Part shown: positions 34,410-46,222 of the stretch, in pieces
Layout of the letters: the number at the start of each line of letters is the position of its first letter
Numbering within the stretch: the first letter of the stretch is position 1
Assembly (NCBI RefSeq): GCF_019175385.1
Contig: NC_083340.1
Span: 20,100,336 to 20,164,335 of the forward strand
Length of the DNA stretch: 64,000 nucleotides
Origin: Lycium barbarum
Taxonomy: Eukaryota; Streptophyta; Magnoliopsida; Solanales; Solanaceae
Reading direction: 5' to 3'
Notes under the pieces: generated by a model
What the model was told of the DNA's origin: nothing
Seen by the model: only the letters and a program-made list of their open reading frames with translations
Database searches by the model: none
Made by a program: the position numbers and the translations under genes

Positions 34410-37400
34410 TGTCACACCCTAATTCTTCTAGGGTGTGATGGGCACCCGACCCCATATCTGGAGCCGAGCGAACCCACAGATTCTTGTTACACATATCTTT
34501 TCTTCGGACTCCGAAAATCGAATAGAAGTAAAATACATATTAAGTTTTCGAAATCTTTTCTTTATCATTCTCAAAACTAAACAAAATCTGTAATTATATC
34601 ATATTTATCACATAACACAAAATAACATTTCGGCTGATGAAGCCGCTTACAGACTCACAACCAATACCCACGACGCTGTCTGCAAAGTCTCTAACATAGG
34701 TCCAGAAATCATAACATACAAACTATGACTCGGCAGCACTCCGAGAACAAATGGAGCTTGCCATCTTCGCTGGAACATCTTCTATATTGTCACAACTCAT
34801 CAGGGAGTACCTGCGCGGCATAAAACGCAGCCCCCGAAGAAGAGGGGGTCAGTACGGAATATGTACTGAGTATGTAAAGCACGAAATACAGAAAACAGAA
34901 TCATAACCGAAACAGTAGTACAAAAGGTTACATGTCAGAAAAAGTACAAATCCAGAATATCAGAATGATTGTTTTTCCAGACATAGACTGTGCATACCGA
35001 TACCGTATGTCAGAAGAATTACAGAAAGTACAGAATGCCGAAATCTTACTTTCCAGACACAGATCATGCATATCAGAATCATGTATCACATATGCATATA
35101 ACAAATAACGTGCCCCGGCCCTCCATTGAGGGACGCGGTGGATGAAATCATATATGTCAATATCATGTATCAAATATGCATGTAACGTGCCCCGACCCTT
35201 GGTGAGGGACACGGTGAATCATGTATCATGTATGCATATAACGTGCCCCGGCCCTTGGTGAGGGACGCGGTAGATCATATATCATGTAAACATATAACGT
35301 GCCCCGGCCCTCGTGAGGGACGCGGTAAATGAAATCATGGTAAATGAAATCATGCATGCTAATGTCATGTATCATGTATGCATGTAACGTGCCCCGGCCC
35401 TCTTTTGCGGAACGCGGTGAACAAATCATGTGCCATCCTGGCCACCGCCCCATCATCATATCATAAATATAACGTGCCCCAGCCCTCGGTGAGGGACGCG
35501 GTATTACATGCCCCTGTCCGCAAGCGAGAGGGACGCGGTGAACAATGCAGATGAGTACGCACGAGAACATGTCCTAGCTCAGGCTCAGTGAATAGATATA
35601 TCCAGACTTGCACGAACAGAGTAGTGCGAAACCATATGCACACAAATCAAGACTCAATACATATACACACTTACCGACATCAGAAGATTCCATAGGATAT
35701 TCGTACGTGCTGTCGTCTGACAACCAAAACATCAGAGTTTACGGAAGATATTCCTATCAGAAGGCTCGTAGCAAATTATTCATAACAGATTACTCATATC
35801 ATAATTCTTATATTGGATTACATACCGAGATCAGAGTACTTTTATCGGAATACTTTTATCAGAATACATATATCAGAATTGGGAGCACTCATATCAAATC
35901 ACTTGTATCGGACTAGTCGTATCAGAATAGTCATATCAGAATACTTATATCGGAGTTTCTAGATGCTTATTTCAGAGGATGCATACGAATCACGACAACT
36001 CGGAACAATAGTGAAAAGTTTTCTTTGATTATCGTAAGGAAATGAATCAGATAAGACAACACAAGTAGGTCTCGGGGATTGTGGGCCCACCTCGGGTCAA
36101 GTCGAGGTAGCGTACTCAAATTACATACATTAAACTTTATGGGGTCACTTATGAAGGTCTTAGTGTCATTCGGTTCCATTTGGGCAAGTTATAGATGTTT
36201 CAGCACTTATTCCTAACAAGACATGAAGAATTCGATTCAATTCTACTGAATGAAAAAGGGTCAAATTCAAACTTGGATTGCTAGGAATGGAATCGCCCCC
36301 GAGGCTCGTATCCAAACCTAATAGGTCTAAGACATGCCAAAGAAGGAAAAGTAAAGCCTTACATACCTTTTCCGCTTCTTAAGCTTCTCCAAATTCAAGT
36401 TCCAAATCCTTCAAAATCTACAAATGGTCACATTTACCAATCATTGATTAGAGCCTTTAGAAATTCAATCTTGAATTAACATTTGTCTACAGAAATTTCG
36501 GCAGCATTTACCCTGTAAATGCGCCATCCCCGAGAATTCAACTCGGCCAAAAATACAACAACAAACCCGAGAATGGAACTCGGCCACATTATCAACAACA
36601 ATACTAATAATTATGCCAACAACACCAACAACCAATTCAAGAATGTTTCAAACAATTCACATATTCAATTACTAACCCAAAACCATTCAACAATGTTCAA
36701 GAACGTTCCAACAACCCACACAACATTTCAACGATACTTCATTCACATTCAATTCAATTCGTGTGACATTCAAAATGACTCAACCGACATACTACTCCAC
36801 CCGACACATTAGCAACATCATTACTACAATTATAAGGAACCATACTAACGTCATTCTAACTTTTTCCATAATCTACAAACAACCACAACTTCATTTCTAA
36901 CCATTAAATCTTCATTTAACAACATGAATTCCACAACACAACAACAATCGAAATGCTACGTGAAATCGTTTCATCTTTTCTTTACCACACACTCTATTCG
37001 GCTACCATAACAACATATATGTTTTCATGCATTTTTATCCATTCCCATACGTTACAACAACAACCAAAATACTTAAGAAAATTTATTCATTCCTTTCCAT
37101 ACCATACCACAACCTACACGGCCACATACATATATATACATTCATCATGCAAACTTCCATTTTTTCCATGAATTCTATTCATTTCTACGTTCCACAACAT
37201 AAACAAAGTCTTCATAACATACAAAAAGGGATTAAATCTTACCTTTCTTCTTCAACTTCTTCACTTGACCAAAGTGCGGAAACGATGAAACGAGTGGCCT
37301 ATCTTCCGAAACAACTACACCACGTTGTAGAGGACCCTTGGATTAGTAGGAATATCACAAGAAAATAATTTTTGGAACAAGATTTCTCATGGCCAAATTT

Positions 37401-37789
37401 CTATGGGGTTGGCCGAATGGCTCCCCTTTATTTTTCTCTCTTCTTTTGTTTTGTTCTCTTGAAAACTCTAGAATAAATGATGAATGGCCCCTTATTTATT
37501 TAATTGTCTTGATTTAATTCAAGACATGGGCTTGGGCCATGGTATATGGCTGGCCACCCCTATGTTTGGGCTTCACTCTTTTTTTTTTAGCCCAATTAAT
37601 TGGCTAACAATTGTAATTTCATGAAACAAACTTTCAAAATTCCACTTTTACCCTTAGCCTCCCTCGATATTTCCTCATCAATATTTTCATGAACAACTTA
37701 TGTGTTAAATAAGTTCAAAGTATGGCCTTGTCTCTAACTTGTCACAATTATTTCAAATTTTCTAAAGGTGCAAAATACGGGATATAACA
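34410..37789 (-). repeat. 3' LTR of element A
   Basis: 3380 bp. From the left: the tgtcacaccc end, the conserved box around 34810-34880 (gcgcggcataaaacgcag, tcagtacggaatatgtactg), a hairpin minisatellite (35100-35545), a run of tatcagaata-type words (35770-35950), an A/C-rich stretch (36530-36800), and ttgggccatgg motifs near the U3 end (37530-37590). The ORFs at 36519-36812, 36953-37171 and 37027-37368 recur in the other LTR only because of duplication. Confidence 0.9.
35100..35545. repeat. GC-rich hairpin minisatellite in LTR A
   Basis: About seven copies of aacgtgccccggccctcggt gagggacgcggt, spaced by 25-50 bp of AT-rich atcatgtatcatgtatgcat. Within each copy ccctc and gaggg can pair. Copies lie near 35107, 35187, 35240, 35297, 35386, 35471 and 35510. 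Variation is mainly in the loop and spacer. Confidence 0.9.
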
Positions 37790-39158
37790 TCCTCCCCCCC
37801 CCCCCCCCCTTTAGAACATTCGTCCTCGAATGTTGAACTGATCTTATGGGGTATTATAGAACTCCGGGAGGGTCCTTCTTATAGTTACTCCTTGTTGACT
37901 CTCCGGTGTGGATTCTTTACAGATATAACCAGGCATCGCTCCACGTTGATGATTAATATAATTTCATAACATATATTCTCATATTCCATACAATTAATGG
38001 TTCATGAACTACTTTCTAATGTCCGGCGGCCTCTCTTATTTCATCTACAGGCGCTGCGTACTTGCTTTCTTTCAAAAATTCCTAGATACCCAATTGTCGC
38101 GATTTCTTTTTTTGTCTAACATATTATGCTCCCCCCCCCCCCCCCCTTTTAAGGGGGTTTCTTTCCAACTCTACGCATAACATATTGAAAACTTCTTACC
38201 ATAAGTTTTCCTTTCATTTTTTTGTCTATATCATCACTTTACCTACGTTCCCATATTCTTGTTATTCGTAGCATCGGCTCTAAAGTCCGTAAAACATTTC
38301 CTTCAAACACACAGATCCGTCCTATTTTTAAATCATCTTTCAGGAAAATTCTTCCATGTCCGAGGCAATCATATTAATACGGCTGCATATTTATTTCTTC
38401 ATATACCCTTCGAGGGTCTAAATCTCCTAATATTGTCATATGGCCTAATCATTCCTTTCTTGCTTCACATTCCTTGTCATAACCGCTATTCCTTTAGACC
38501 CACTTATTGAAGTCGGTTCTCGGGCCTCAAATATTCCTCTTTTGTCCCATGTTACCACACTTTATCCTTTTCACATGCCTACCTTTAAGTTTTCCTTCCA
38601 ATAGTCTTGTGTCTTTGTCGGAAATTTTCTCTCGGGGGATTTCACTCACTGGGATTTCCTTGCTTATCGTCTTTTTCCGACACTTTGATCTCTTTACCTT
38701 CCTCATACACTCTTTCCTTCTTTTCCAAATATTGTTGCATTAAAATTTCTAATCTTAACCGGTGGTAAAATAGTAGCATCTTATCTTATAACGTTTGTAC
38801 CATTTACCTTTGTCATTACTTGAACTTCAGTCTCCTTACTCACTTGGTGTCTTCCATATCGTAGCACCGGTCGCTAGGTCATACATGCCCACTAATACAA
38901 CCACAGATACGGTATCATACGTATCCATATGTGTATACATATAATAATTATCAACTAGCCCACAAAATATCCAAACGCTATTCAAGCCTATCTAAGTTCC
39001 AAAGTCGGGACGTACTTTCCGTCTCCCTTCTAGTCTAACCCGCCGCGTGCTATGTGGCCTTTTAGGGTCTCTAACCATTCCTCATACGCTAATTTCCCTT
39101 TAGGTTACTCTATCTTTTCATTTGTCTCTGACAGCTAAATCTTTAGAATATCTAGCAT

Positions 39159-39261
39159 ACTTCCCAGGGGGTCACCCATCCTAGAACTGCTCCCACCTGA
39201 GCACGCTTAACCTCGAAACTTTGCTAGAATCCGATACCTTAATGCTGATACTTTCGCATCC
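39159..39261 (-). pseudogene. 5S-rRNA-like module inside element A
   Basis: On the minus strand these 103 bases begin GGATGCGA and align without gaps to positions 1-103 of plant 5S rRNA as I remember it, with about 80 identities. Near the 3' end ggatgggtgacc and cctgggaagt (box C region of the pol III internal promoter) differ from the gene at a single base, and gttaagcgtgc is intact. Homology stops after gggaagt, about 17 bases short of the gene end. It lies about 330 bp downstream of the 5' LTR, in sense with the element. Confidence 0.85.
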
Positions 39262-39574
39262 ACTTCCTCGCATGATCTTTATTACATGTTCTGGAGCGAG
39301 TCGAAGTCTTACATATTCCGAAACATTTTCGTAACACGTCCTTTCTTTTACAATTACCGTTTTGCCCTTTTCGACCCTCAGTATTCACCTTTTATTTTTA
39401 CGCATAATTACCTTCCGTACTGGGTCCCCAGGGTCCCATTAATAGCAAATGTACCTTCATCTCCATTGCTTATACATACACGGTTACCAGCCTGTTTGGA
39501 TTTCCACTCACCATTCGTACATAATAATTTACAGCAACTGCTTGTCAACTTTCTCTGAGTCCTTCAACAAACCT

Positions 39575-39590
39575 GGTTCTTCTTATACCA
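39575..39590 (-). other. Degenerate primer binding site of element A
   Basis: On the minus strand tggtataagaagaacc lies four bases after the LTR. It resembles the initiator-Met site tggtatcagagc seen in the Tekay element at 51498. Weak, but it supports minus orientation. Confidence 0.5.
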
Positions 39591-40189
39591 TTATTGTCAC
39601 ACCCCAATCCCGATAGGGCGTGACGAGCACCCGACCCTTACTTAGAGCCGAGCGAACCCGCTGGATCTCATCGTACTCATAATCCTTAAGTCATGAACTG
39701 AAATGCATAGGGAAAACTTTTAACAAAAACATTCTTTTTATCTTTCTCGAATCAAATAAAATCTGTAATCATATAATTCTGTAAAGTTATGCATAATGAA
39801 TACATCGGCTTATATAGCCGCATACAAGACTGGCAGGCTAAATACGTGACTCTGTCTGCAAAGTCTCTAACATAAATCATTATACCATGACATGGATACT
39901 CTGACTCGGCTACACTCTGAAAAGAAATGGAGCTCGACAATCCAGCTGGAACATCTTCTAGCAATATCCTCTACTCCTCTGTATGCACCTGCGTGGCATG
40001 AAACGCAGCGCCCGCAAGAAGGGGCATCAGTACGAATAGTGTACCGAGTATGTAAGGCATGAGTAACAATATAACATAGATATGAAAAGTAACAAGGAAT
40101 AAGAGATAACCTGTACATCTAAATGCCTCGTAGGGCGGATGTCATGCATGCTTAGCCTTTTAAAAAAACATTTCAATACATATACATAG

Positions 40190-40420
40190 TAACATGCCCG
40201 GCCATTAAGGCGCGGTGTGATATATAAATAGTAACATGCCCGGCCATTAAGGCGCGATGTGATATATAAATAGTAACATGCCCGGCCATTAAGGCTCGGT
40301 GTTATCATCATTAGCCTGCGTCCAGGCCTCCCGCGTCCCGGGCAATATCATAACATGCCCACTGCAGTGGTGTGCACATCTACGTGCCTGCCCGGCCGAC
40401 TATAGCGCGGCGCGGTGTGA
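40190..40420. repeat. GC-rich repeat array in the type-B LTR
   Basis: Three tandem copies of aacatgcccggccattaagg cgcggtgtgatatataaatagt (about 42 bp, from 40190, 40231 and 40272), then related cccgcgtcccgggc and gcccggccgactatagcgcg words up to 40420. It occupies the same LTR position as the arrays at 35100 and 55096. Confidence 0.85.

Positions 40421-40421
<1 letters not shown>

Positions 40422-40482
<61 letters not shown>
40422..40482. repeat. (TA)n microsatellite
   Basis: A pure ta dinucleotide run of about 60 bases directly after the GC-rich array in the type-B LTR. Confidence 0.98.
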
Positions 40483-40484
<2 letters not shown>

Positions 40485-43400
40485 CATGCATAAGAGCTCA
40501 ATCAAAAGCCACAACTGTATCAGAGTGACGTAAGGTCGGTAGCCTCCGATTATATTATGGAATACTCATCGTCGCTTTGTCTCACCTTGAAGGAACAATT
40601 ATTTTAAGGTGAGACTATCGATGAAGAATAGAATTAAGAGAAAACATAGAATAGGATCGTAAATCTCATAAGGCATCAAGTCATGTATTTTTGGGATCTT
40701 AAAAGAAATTAGTCATCCTCCATGAATGAATTGAGAAATCAGTAAATAACTCAACATTCTTATATCGTCGTTGGAATCATAAACTTAGAACTTTTAAGCA
40801 TGGATTCATTCTAATCATAGTCATCATAATAATATTCTCAATTTTGACATCATCGTTGGCATTGTAAAACATATCCCTCGTTGTTGTCATAAGAGCTTAC
40901 GGAGTCATAAACATCGGGTTCTAGGAAATACGAACATTTTGGAAAATATTCGTGAATCATTAGGAACAGGGTTATGCCACGGAATCATGATCATATAGAT
41001 TTTTTGGAAATTGGGATACTATGAAAATATTTATGGAATTATAATCATAGAAATCATGCCTTGAAAGAAAGGGACGAGCCTTAACATACCTGTAGGATAA
41101 TTTCTCGACTTCCAACTTACTTCCCGTATTGCGACCCTCTTAAGAATCATTCGTAGCCTCGTAATATACATATATAATCATTCATAATACCATTAGGATC
41201 ATCGTCATACGCTCGTCTTAAACAACAAATGAAAGCCCTTTTAGGTTCTGTTGAAATTCGGGCAGCATTTCCCTTGTTTATGTGCCTAGCCCGAAATTCT
41301 CAATTCAACAACCAACACAACAATAACAATACCAACATCAATTCAATCATTTCCATACAAATATACTTCCTAAAACATCCCACACGATGTTTCCTAAATT
41401 TCTCGACTAACCCACTTGTAATACGACTATTTAAAAATCTTTCTTTCCGTAAAGAAATTGAAATTGATACCAACACATCAATAACAACATCCTTAACATC
41501 CTACACGACAAATATATGTATTTTCATCCAAATTTCTCTTCAACCCTCAATCCATAAATCAACAACATCAACACAACAACCATAACCTCTATTCTTGAAA
41601 TTATTCCTTAATCCATATTGATAAAGAAAGAGATTCAATAATTCATACCTTTTTTATAGAGGTATCAAAATCTTCATCATTTTCTTATCCCCAAGATAAC
41701 TCCAACACCAAACGGAATTATAATCGCGTGTACGCGTTGCCCGGACTTCGATTAGTACTCCAAGACTTTGAAATTTGCCCAAAATCTTCACTTTTGTGTG
41801 ATGTAAGATACCCTTTGTGTGATGAAAATTCTGGAACATTTTGGACATTTTTGGATGATGAAAATGGGGATTTTCCCCTTTTTAGAAAAGCTGAGGCGGC
41901 GTCACTGTAAACTTTATGGGGTCACTTATGAAGGTCTTAGTGTCATTCGGTTCCATTTGGGCAAGTTATAGATGTTTCAGCACTTATTCCTAACAAGACA
42001 TGAAGAATTCAATTCAATTCTACTAAATGAAAAAGGGTCAAATTCAAACTTGGATTGCTAGGAATGGAATCGCCCCCGAGGCTCGTATCCAAACCTAATA
42101 GGTCTAAGACATGCCAAAGAAGGAAAAGTAAAGCCTTACATACCTTTTCCGCTTCTTAAGCATCTCCAAATTCAAGTTCCAAATCCTTCAAAATCTACAA
42201 ATGGTCACATTTACCAATCATTGATTAGAGCCTTTAGAAATTCAATCTTGAATTAACATTTGTCTATAGAAATTTCAGCAGCATTTACCCTGTAAATGCG
42301 CCATCCCCGAGAATTCAACTCGGCCAAAAATACAACAACAAACCCGAGAATGGAACTCGGCCACATTATCAACAACAATACTAATAATTATGCCAACAAC
42401 ACCAACAACCAATTCAAGAATGTTTCAAACAATTCACATATTCAATTACTAACCCAAAACCATTCAACAATGTTCAAGAACGTTCCAACAACCCACACAA
42501 CATTTCAACGATACTTCATTCATATTCAATTCAATTCGTGTGACATTCAAAATGACTCAACCGACATACTACTCCACCCGACACATTAGCAACATCATTA
42601 CTACAATTATAAGGAACCATACTAACGTCATTCTAACTTTTTCCATAATCTACAAACAACCACAACTTCATTTCTAACCATTAAATCTTCATTTAACAAC
42701 ATGAATTCCACAACACAACAACAATCGAAATGCTACGTGAAATCGTTTCATCTTTTCTTTACCACACACTCTATTCGGCTACCATAACAACATATATGTT
42801 TTCATGCATTTTTATCCATTCCCATACGTTACAACAACAACCAAAATACTTAAGAAAATTTATTCATTCCTTTCCATACCATACCACAACCTACACGGCC
42901 ACATACATATATATACATTCATCATGCAAACTTCCATTTTTTTCCATGAATTCTATTCATTTCTACGTTCCACAACATAAACAAAGTCTTCATAACATAC
43001 AAAAGGGGATTAAATCTTACCTTTCTTCTTCAACTTCTTCACTTGACCAAAGTGCGGAAACGATGAAACGAGTGGCCTATCTTCCGAAACAACTACACCA
43101 CGTTGTAGAGGACCCTTGGATTAGTAGGAATATCACAAGAAAATAATTTTTGGAACAAGATTTCTCATGGCCAAATTTCTATGGGGTTGGCCGAATGGCT
43201 CCCCTTTATTTTTCTCTCTTCTTTTGTTTTGTTCTCTTGAAAACTCTAGAATAAATGATGAATGGCCCCTTATTTATTTAATTGTCTTGATTTAATTCAA
43301 GACATGGGCTTGGGCCATGGTATATGGCCGGCCACCCCTATGTTTGGGCTTCACTCTTTTTTTTTTTAGCCCAATTAATTGGCTAACATTTGTAATTTCA

Positions 43401-43573
43401 TGAAACAAATTTTCAAAATTCCACTTTTACCCTTAGCCTCCCTCGATATTTCCTCGTCAATATTTTCATGAACAACTTATGTGTTAAATAAGTTCAAAGT
43501 ATGGCCTTGTCTCTAACTTGTCACAATTATTTCAAATTTTCCGAAGGTGCAAAATACGGGATATAACACTCGA

Positions 43574-44880
43574 AGCCTGGTTCGCCTACTGGGCTAGGGT
43601 CTATGTTACCATGGTCTTCTTGAAGCCATGCATGATATTCGGGAATAGCCCCTACCGTCTAACCCCAATATTTATTGGATTGATATTATCCCATTTATCA
43701 AGAATCTGGGCAGCTCTAGGAACTCTGAAGTCTGGCCCAAAGAGGATTTCAGAACAACTCATATTAGCTCAGAGAGGGATTAATTGATCTAGATCAAACT
43801 GTCAGAGTACGCGTATTGGAGCGTATGGCTGAAGGCCCTTCAACCCAATAAGCTCGATATAGTAAAGTCTTCTACCTTTTATGTAGGACGTGGTACGTGA
43901 TAGCAATGGGTATTTCCATTGGATTTGATCACCAGTGCGGGAAATCAAGAACTCGTACCAATCATTAATGTTGACTGGAGATACAAACAATTTCATTCTT
44001 TCATAAAAACTATCAATTTTGTTTGATTCACTGAAGCATATGTCTTCCATATTGGGACGTTGGTAAAAATGCTCCATTTCCCACATCTGTAGGAGAAGAT
44101 TGCAAACCTCAAAGAAATTTATTTCACCTCTTTTACACTTTCCTAAAGCTCAAAGTATTTCTGCTAAAAATCATGGGAACCAAGGTGATCTGCGCGCCGT
44201 TAACTCCTTCAAAAAGTGCTCGAGCCACGGAATATATGCAAGTACTGATTTTCCCATGTTCACGTGGGAATAGCAAAGTCCCAAGTAAGGCAATAGTAAA
44301 TACAATGGGACATCTAACTTGCCAATGGGCAGGAGTGCATGAGAATTCCTTCTTAAATAGCTTGTGACCATCTTGACGACTGTGTCTCTCATATAAGTAA
44401 TCCAAAGAGACCTAGTTATTCTCAAAGCATCGAAGTTCCTTAGTGTTTTTCAACCCCAAGTAGTGGAGAAATTTCTTCCCTGATTGACTGTGTGGGATAA
44501 TCTGACCTCTCCCTTAGTATTTTAAATTAGTGAAATAACTGATTTCTTCCAATCTGGGTGTGAGTTCAAAGTCCTTAAATTTGAAGATAACTCAATTTGG
44601 ATCCCAAAACTGAAGCAATGGTCTTTGTCGGGAGTGATTTGGAACAGCGAAGTGAGGAACCTCAACCTCCTCGTAATAGCTAGTCTACTACCAAGATCCA
44701 AATCTTCCCACCATATCCTCAACTTGCTTGGAACGCCACTAACCATCTTAATCTCGGGAATTTGGGGGACAAAATCCATCCTACAAAAAAGAAAAAGATT
44801 GATTTGCAAACTCGACATGTCATGATTAGGCTTGGACCCTTCCATCATTATCACATTACACATACTATGCTTGTTGGCCA
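43574..44880 (-). pseudogene. ORF1 before gag of the Ogre/Tat element (DUF7745-like)
   Basis: Several minus-strand frames together give one protein: GVPSKLRIWWEDLDLGSRLA, ITPDKD, then in another frame LQFWDPN and FKFKDFELTPRLEEISYFT; next TIALLGTLLFPREHGKISTC, ALFEGVNGAQITLVPMI, MWEMEHFYQRPN, SRTGDQIQWKYPLLS and IGLKGLQPYAPIRVL. This is the pattern of the extra ORF found before gag in Ogre-like elements, which plant annotations often label DUF7745. Its function is unknown. Frameshifts near 44620 and 44170 and stops show decay. It is split by element A and ends at 34195. Confidence 0.65.
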
Positions 44881-45388
44881 TTGGTTTATGAAACCCGTCG
44901 ACAATTTGGTGGGCTTCTTAATTGTGGAGTCAATACCAAGGACCGACCCACCTAAGGTTTATACATGCATGACTTATATGGAATTGGTCGTATAGCTCAA
45001 TCCTAAGTTTTCTAAGATTTGGCTTACTAGACACAAGGTTCTCGAGCGGACTACTCGAATGAGAAGGCTTCGCGGTTACCGAAAATTCGGACACCCCGCG
45101 CATATGTCAACTCTCCTAAATTTTAGGATTTTGAAAGAAATTTGTGGGTGCGCAAAACACAACTCGTGTGCACGTGTGATAGCGTGAATTTTCCGTAATC
45201 GGAGGAAATATGAGCGGAATGACAGTTTTAAAGAAAGCAAAAACACATAAATATGAGAATTCACATAAAAGAAATAGTTAAAGCAAATAACAAAATTATC
45301 ACATAAAAATAACAAATCTCATAAGAGGAACAACTAAAGCACAATAACTTCATTAACCTAAGTTTGTTATGGTTAAGAAACTAAATGT
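44881..45388 (-). other. Leader of the Ogre/Tat element
   Basis: No gene. The sequence matches the leader of the plus-strand derivative (19535-20121) in reverse complement. ctaagtttgttatggtta near 45358 is the counterpart of taaccataacaaacttagg at 19547. Confidence 0.7.
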
Positions 45389-45408
45389 CTCCAACGGAGT
45401 CGCCAAAC
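45389..45408 (-). other. Primer binding site of the Ogre/Tat element
   Basis: On the minus strand tttggcgactccgttggaga directly follows the LTR end. It is a diverged version of the site at 19516-19534. Confidence 0.7.
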
Positions 45409-46222
45409 TGTTATACCCCATTTTAACTGGGTCAAAGTAGAGTGCAATATATTGGTGATTCCTAAATTATTTACATTAAGGAGTCGCCACCTAATTATTT
45501 TAAAAAGGTGAATTAGGACACCTATTTTAACTAAGTAAATGCTTAAAATTAACTTGAATTAATGGTTTACTCAACTAATGTGATTCTGGGTAAGGATTTT
45601 TAATTATCCTAAAGGAAAGTGGTTAAGCATCCTTTAAGATTTGTTAACTACGGTTAACCGGCCAAAATTAGGTGAATTAATCAAAAACAAAATATTTGTC
45701 TTAAGGCGTCAAATAGGCGAATAGTTAATTTAGGAAACACTTATTAACCTCAAGATGAATGAAGAAAGTTGCGACTTATAATTAATAAAAAGGTTTTCCT
45801 ATTCAAGAGGTAAGATTAGTCATCTTAAAGTCGAAAGATATTTTTTCAAAAAAACAGCAAAGACTTAAAAAAGGATCATTTCCTTTTGTCAACTTGTAAA
45901 GAAAATTACGTGACTATTTAAAAAGTTTTTAACTTGTTTTTAAAAATGGGCCGCAAGAAAGTACTTAAAAAAAAGGTTTGCTAATTGAATCAATATTCAG
46001 AGTTTTAACCTTCCAGAGACTAAATTTCCATTGCTTTCACGTGAAAGAAATAAATCAAATTCCATTTCCAGATTGCTCCTAATTCAAATTAACCTCGTTT
46101 GAGATTGTAAGTAACTCATAAGAATATGCCGTTACCCCCTCTTCCTTTAGGTGTTCTAAGGCTAACAAAGTTAAGAATCAAGTACACAATTTGCAAATAA
46201 GACCGCAAAACAGATAGCTAAT
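45409..46222 (-). repeat. 5' LTR of the Ogre/Tat element, truncated
   Basis: Begins tgttataccccattttaact and follows the left LTR (7235-8027) base for base with scattered differences, up to agctaat. There the left copy continues with cataggacg and this one switches to gagtccggagc. About two thirds of the LTR is missing or lies beyond the window. Confidence 0.85.

Larger units (their letters stand above)
37790..39594 (-). other. Interior of element A without protein-coding sequence
   Basis: Starts at the LTR with tcctcc and a run of 16 C (37794-37809), the complement of a polypurine tract, then tttagaacattcgtcctcga, also found in element C. A second run of 16 C lies at 38131-38146. No minus-strand ORF of note is present, and the two short plus-strand ORFs (38259-38743) resemble nothing. 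Includes the 5S-like module and primer site. Confidence 0.7.
34410..43568 (-). mobile_element. Protein-less LTR retrotransposon (LARD-like), element A, in ORF1 of the Ogre/Tat element
   Basis: Bounded by the target duplication ctcga (34405-34409 and 43569-43573). Plus-strand edges are tgtcacaccc and gggatataaca, so on the minus strand the LTR runs TGTTATATCCC to GTGTGACA. A polypurine tract borders the left LTR and a degenerate Met-type primer site borders the right LTR, which fixes minus orientation. The 1.8-kb interior holds no gag or pol but contains a 5S-rRNA-like module. The two LTRs differ strongly over about half their length. Confidence 0.85.
39595..43568 (-). repeat. 5' LTR of element A, chimeric
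   Basis: 3974 bp. The part 41908-43568 is nearly identical to 36131-37789 of the other LTR. The part 39595-41907 is a different but related LTR type (B). It shares the boxes near the end (39980-40060), has its own repeat array, and includes counterparts of sequences that appear again after 41908 (for example cagcatttcccttgttta at 41264 and cagcatttaccctgtaaa at 42280). The switch occurs at gtcactg/taaactttatgg. Confidence 0.85.
7235..46222 (-). mobile_element. Decayed Ogre/Tat-type Ty3/gypsy retrotransposon, interrupted twice
   Basis: Reading on the minus strand: truncated 5' LTR (46222-45409), primer site, leader, ORF1 (44880-43574, then 34409-34195), gag remnants (33940-33436 and 16797-16161), protease, RT, RNase H, archaeal-type RNase H, integrase (to 11571), a long 3' UTR with repeats, and a 3' LTR (9588-7235). 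An ORF1 before gag, a second RNase H and 3' UTR repeats are typical of the Ogre/Tat lineage. Removing the inserts 16798-33435 and 34410-43568 restores collinearity of the leader and ORF1. Many stops and frameshifts show the copy is dead. Confidence 0.85.

Noticed and set aside
36519..37368. ORFs of 97, 72 and 113 aa repeated with full identity at 42296-43146
   Set aside because: Conservation reflects LTR duplication. The A/C-rich low-complexity content (NNTNNYANN) and lack of similarity argue against coding.
39159..39261. A functional 5S rRNA gene
   Set aside because: About a fifth of positions differ, the 3' 17 bases are absent, no T-run terminator is placed as in 5S genes, and it lies inside an LTR element.
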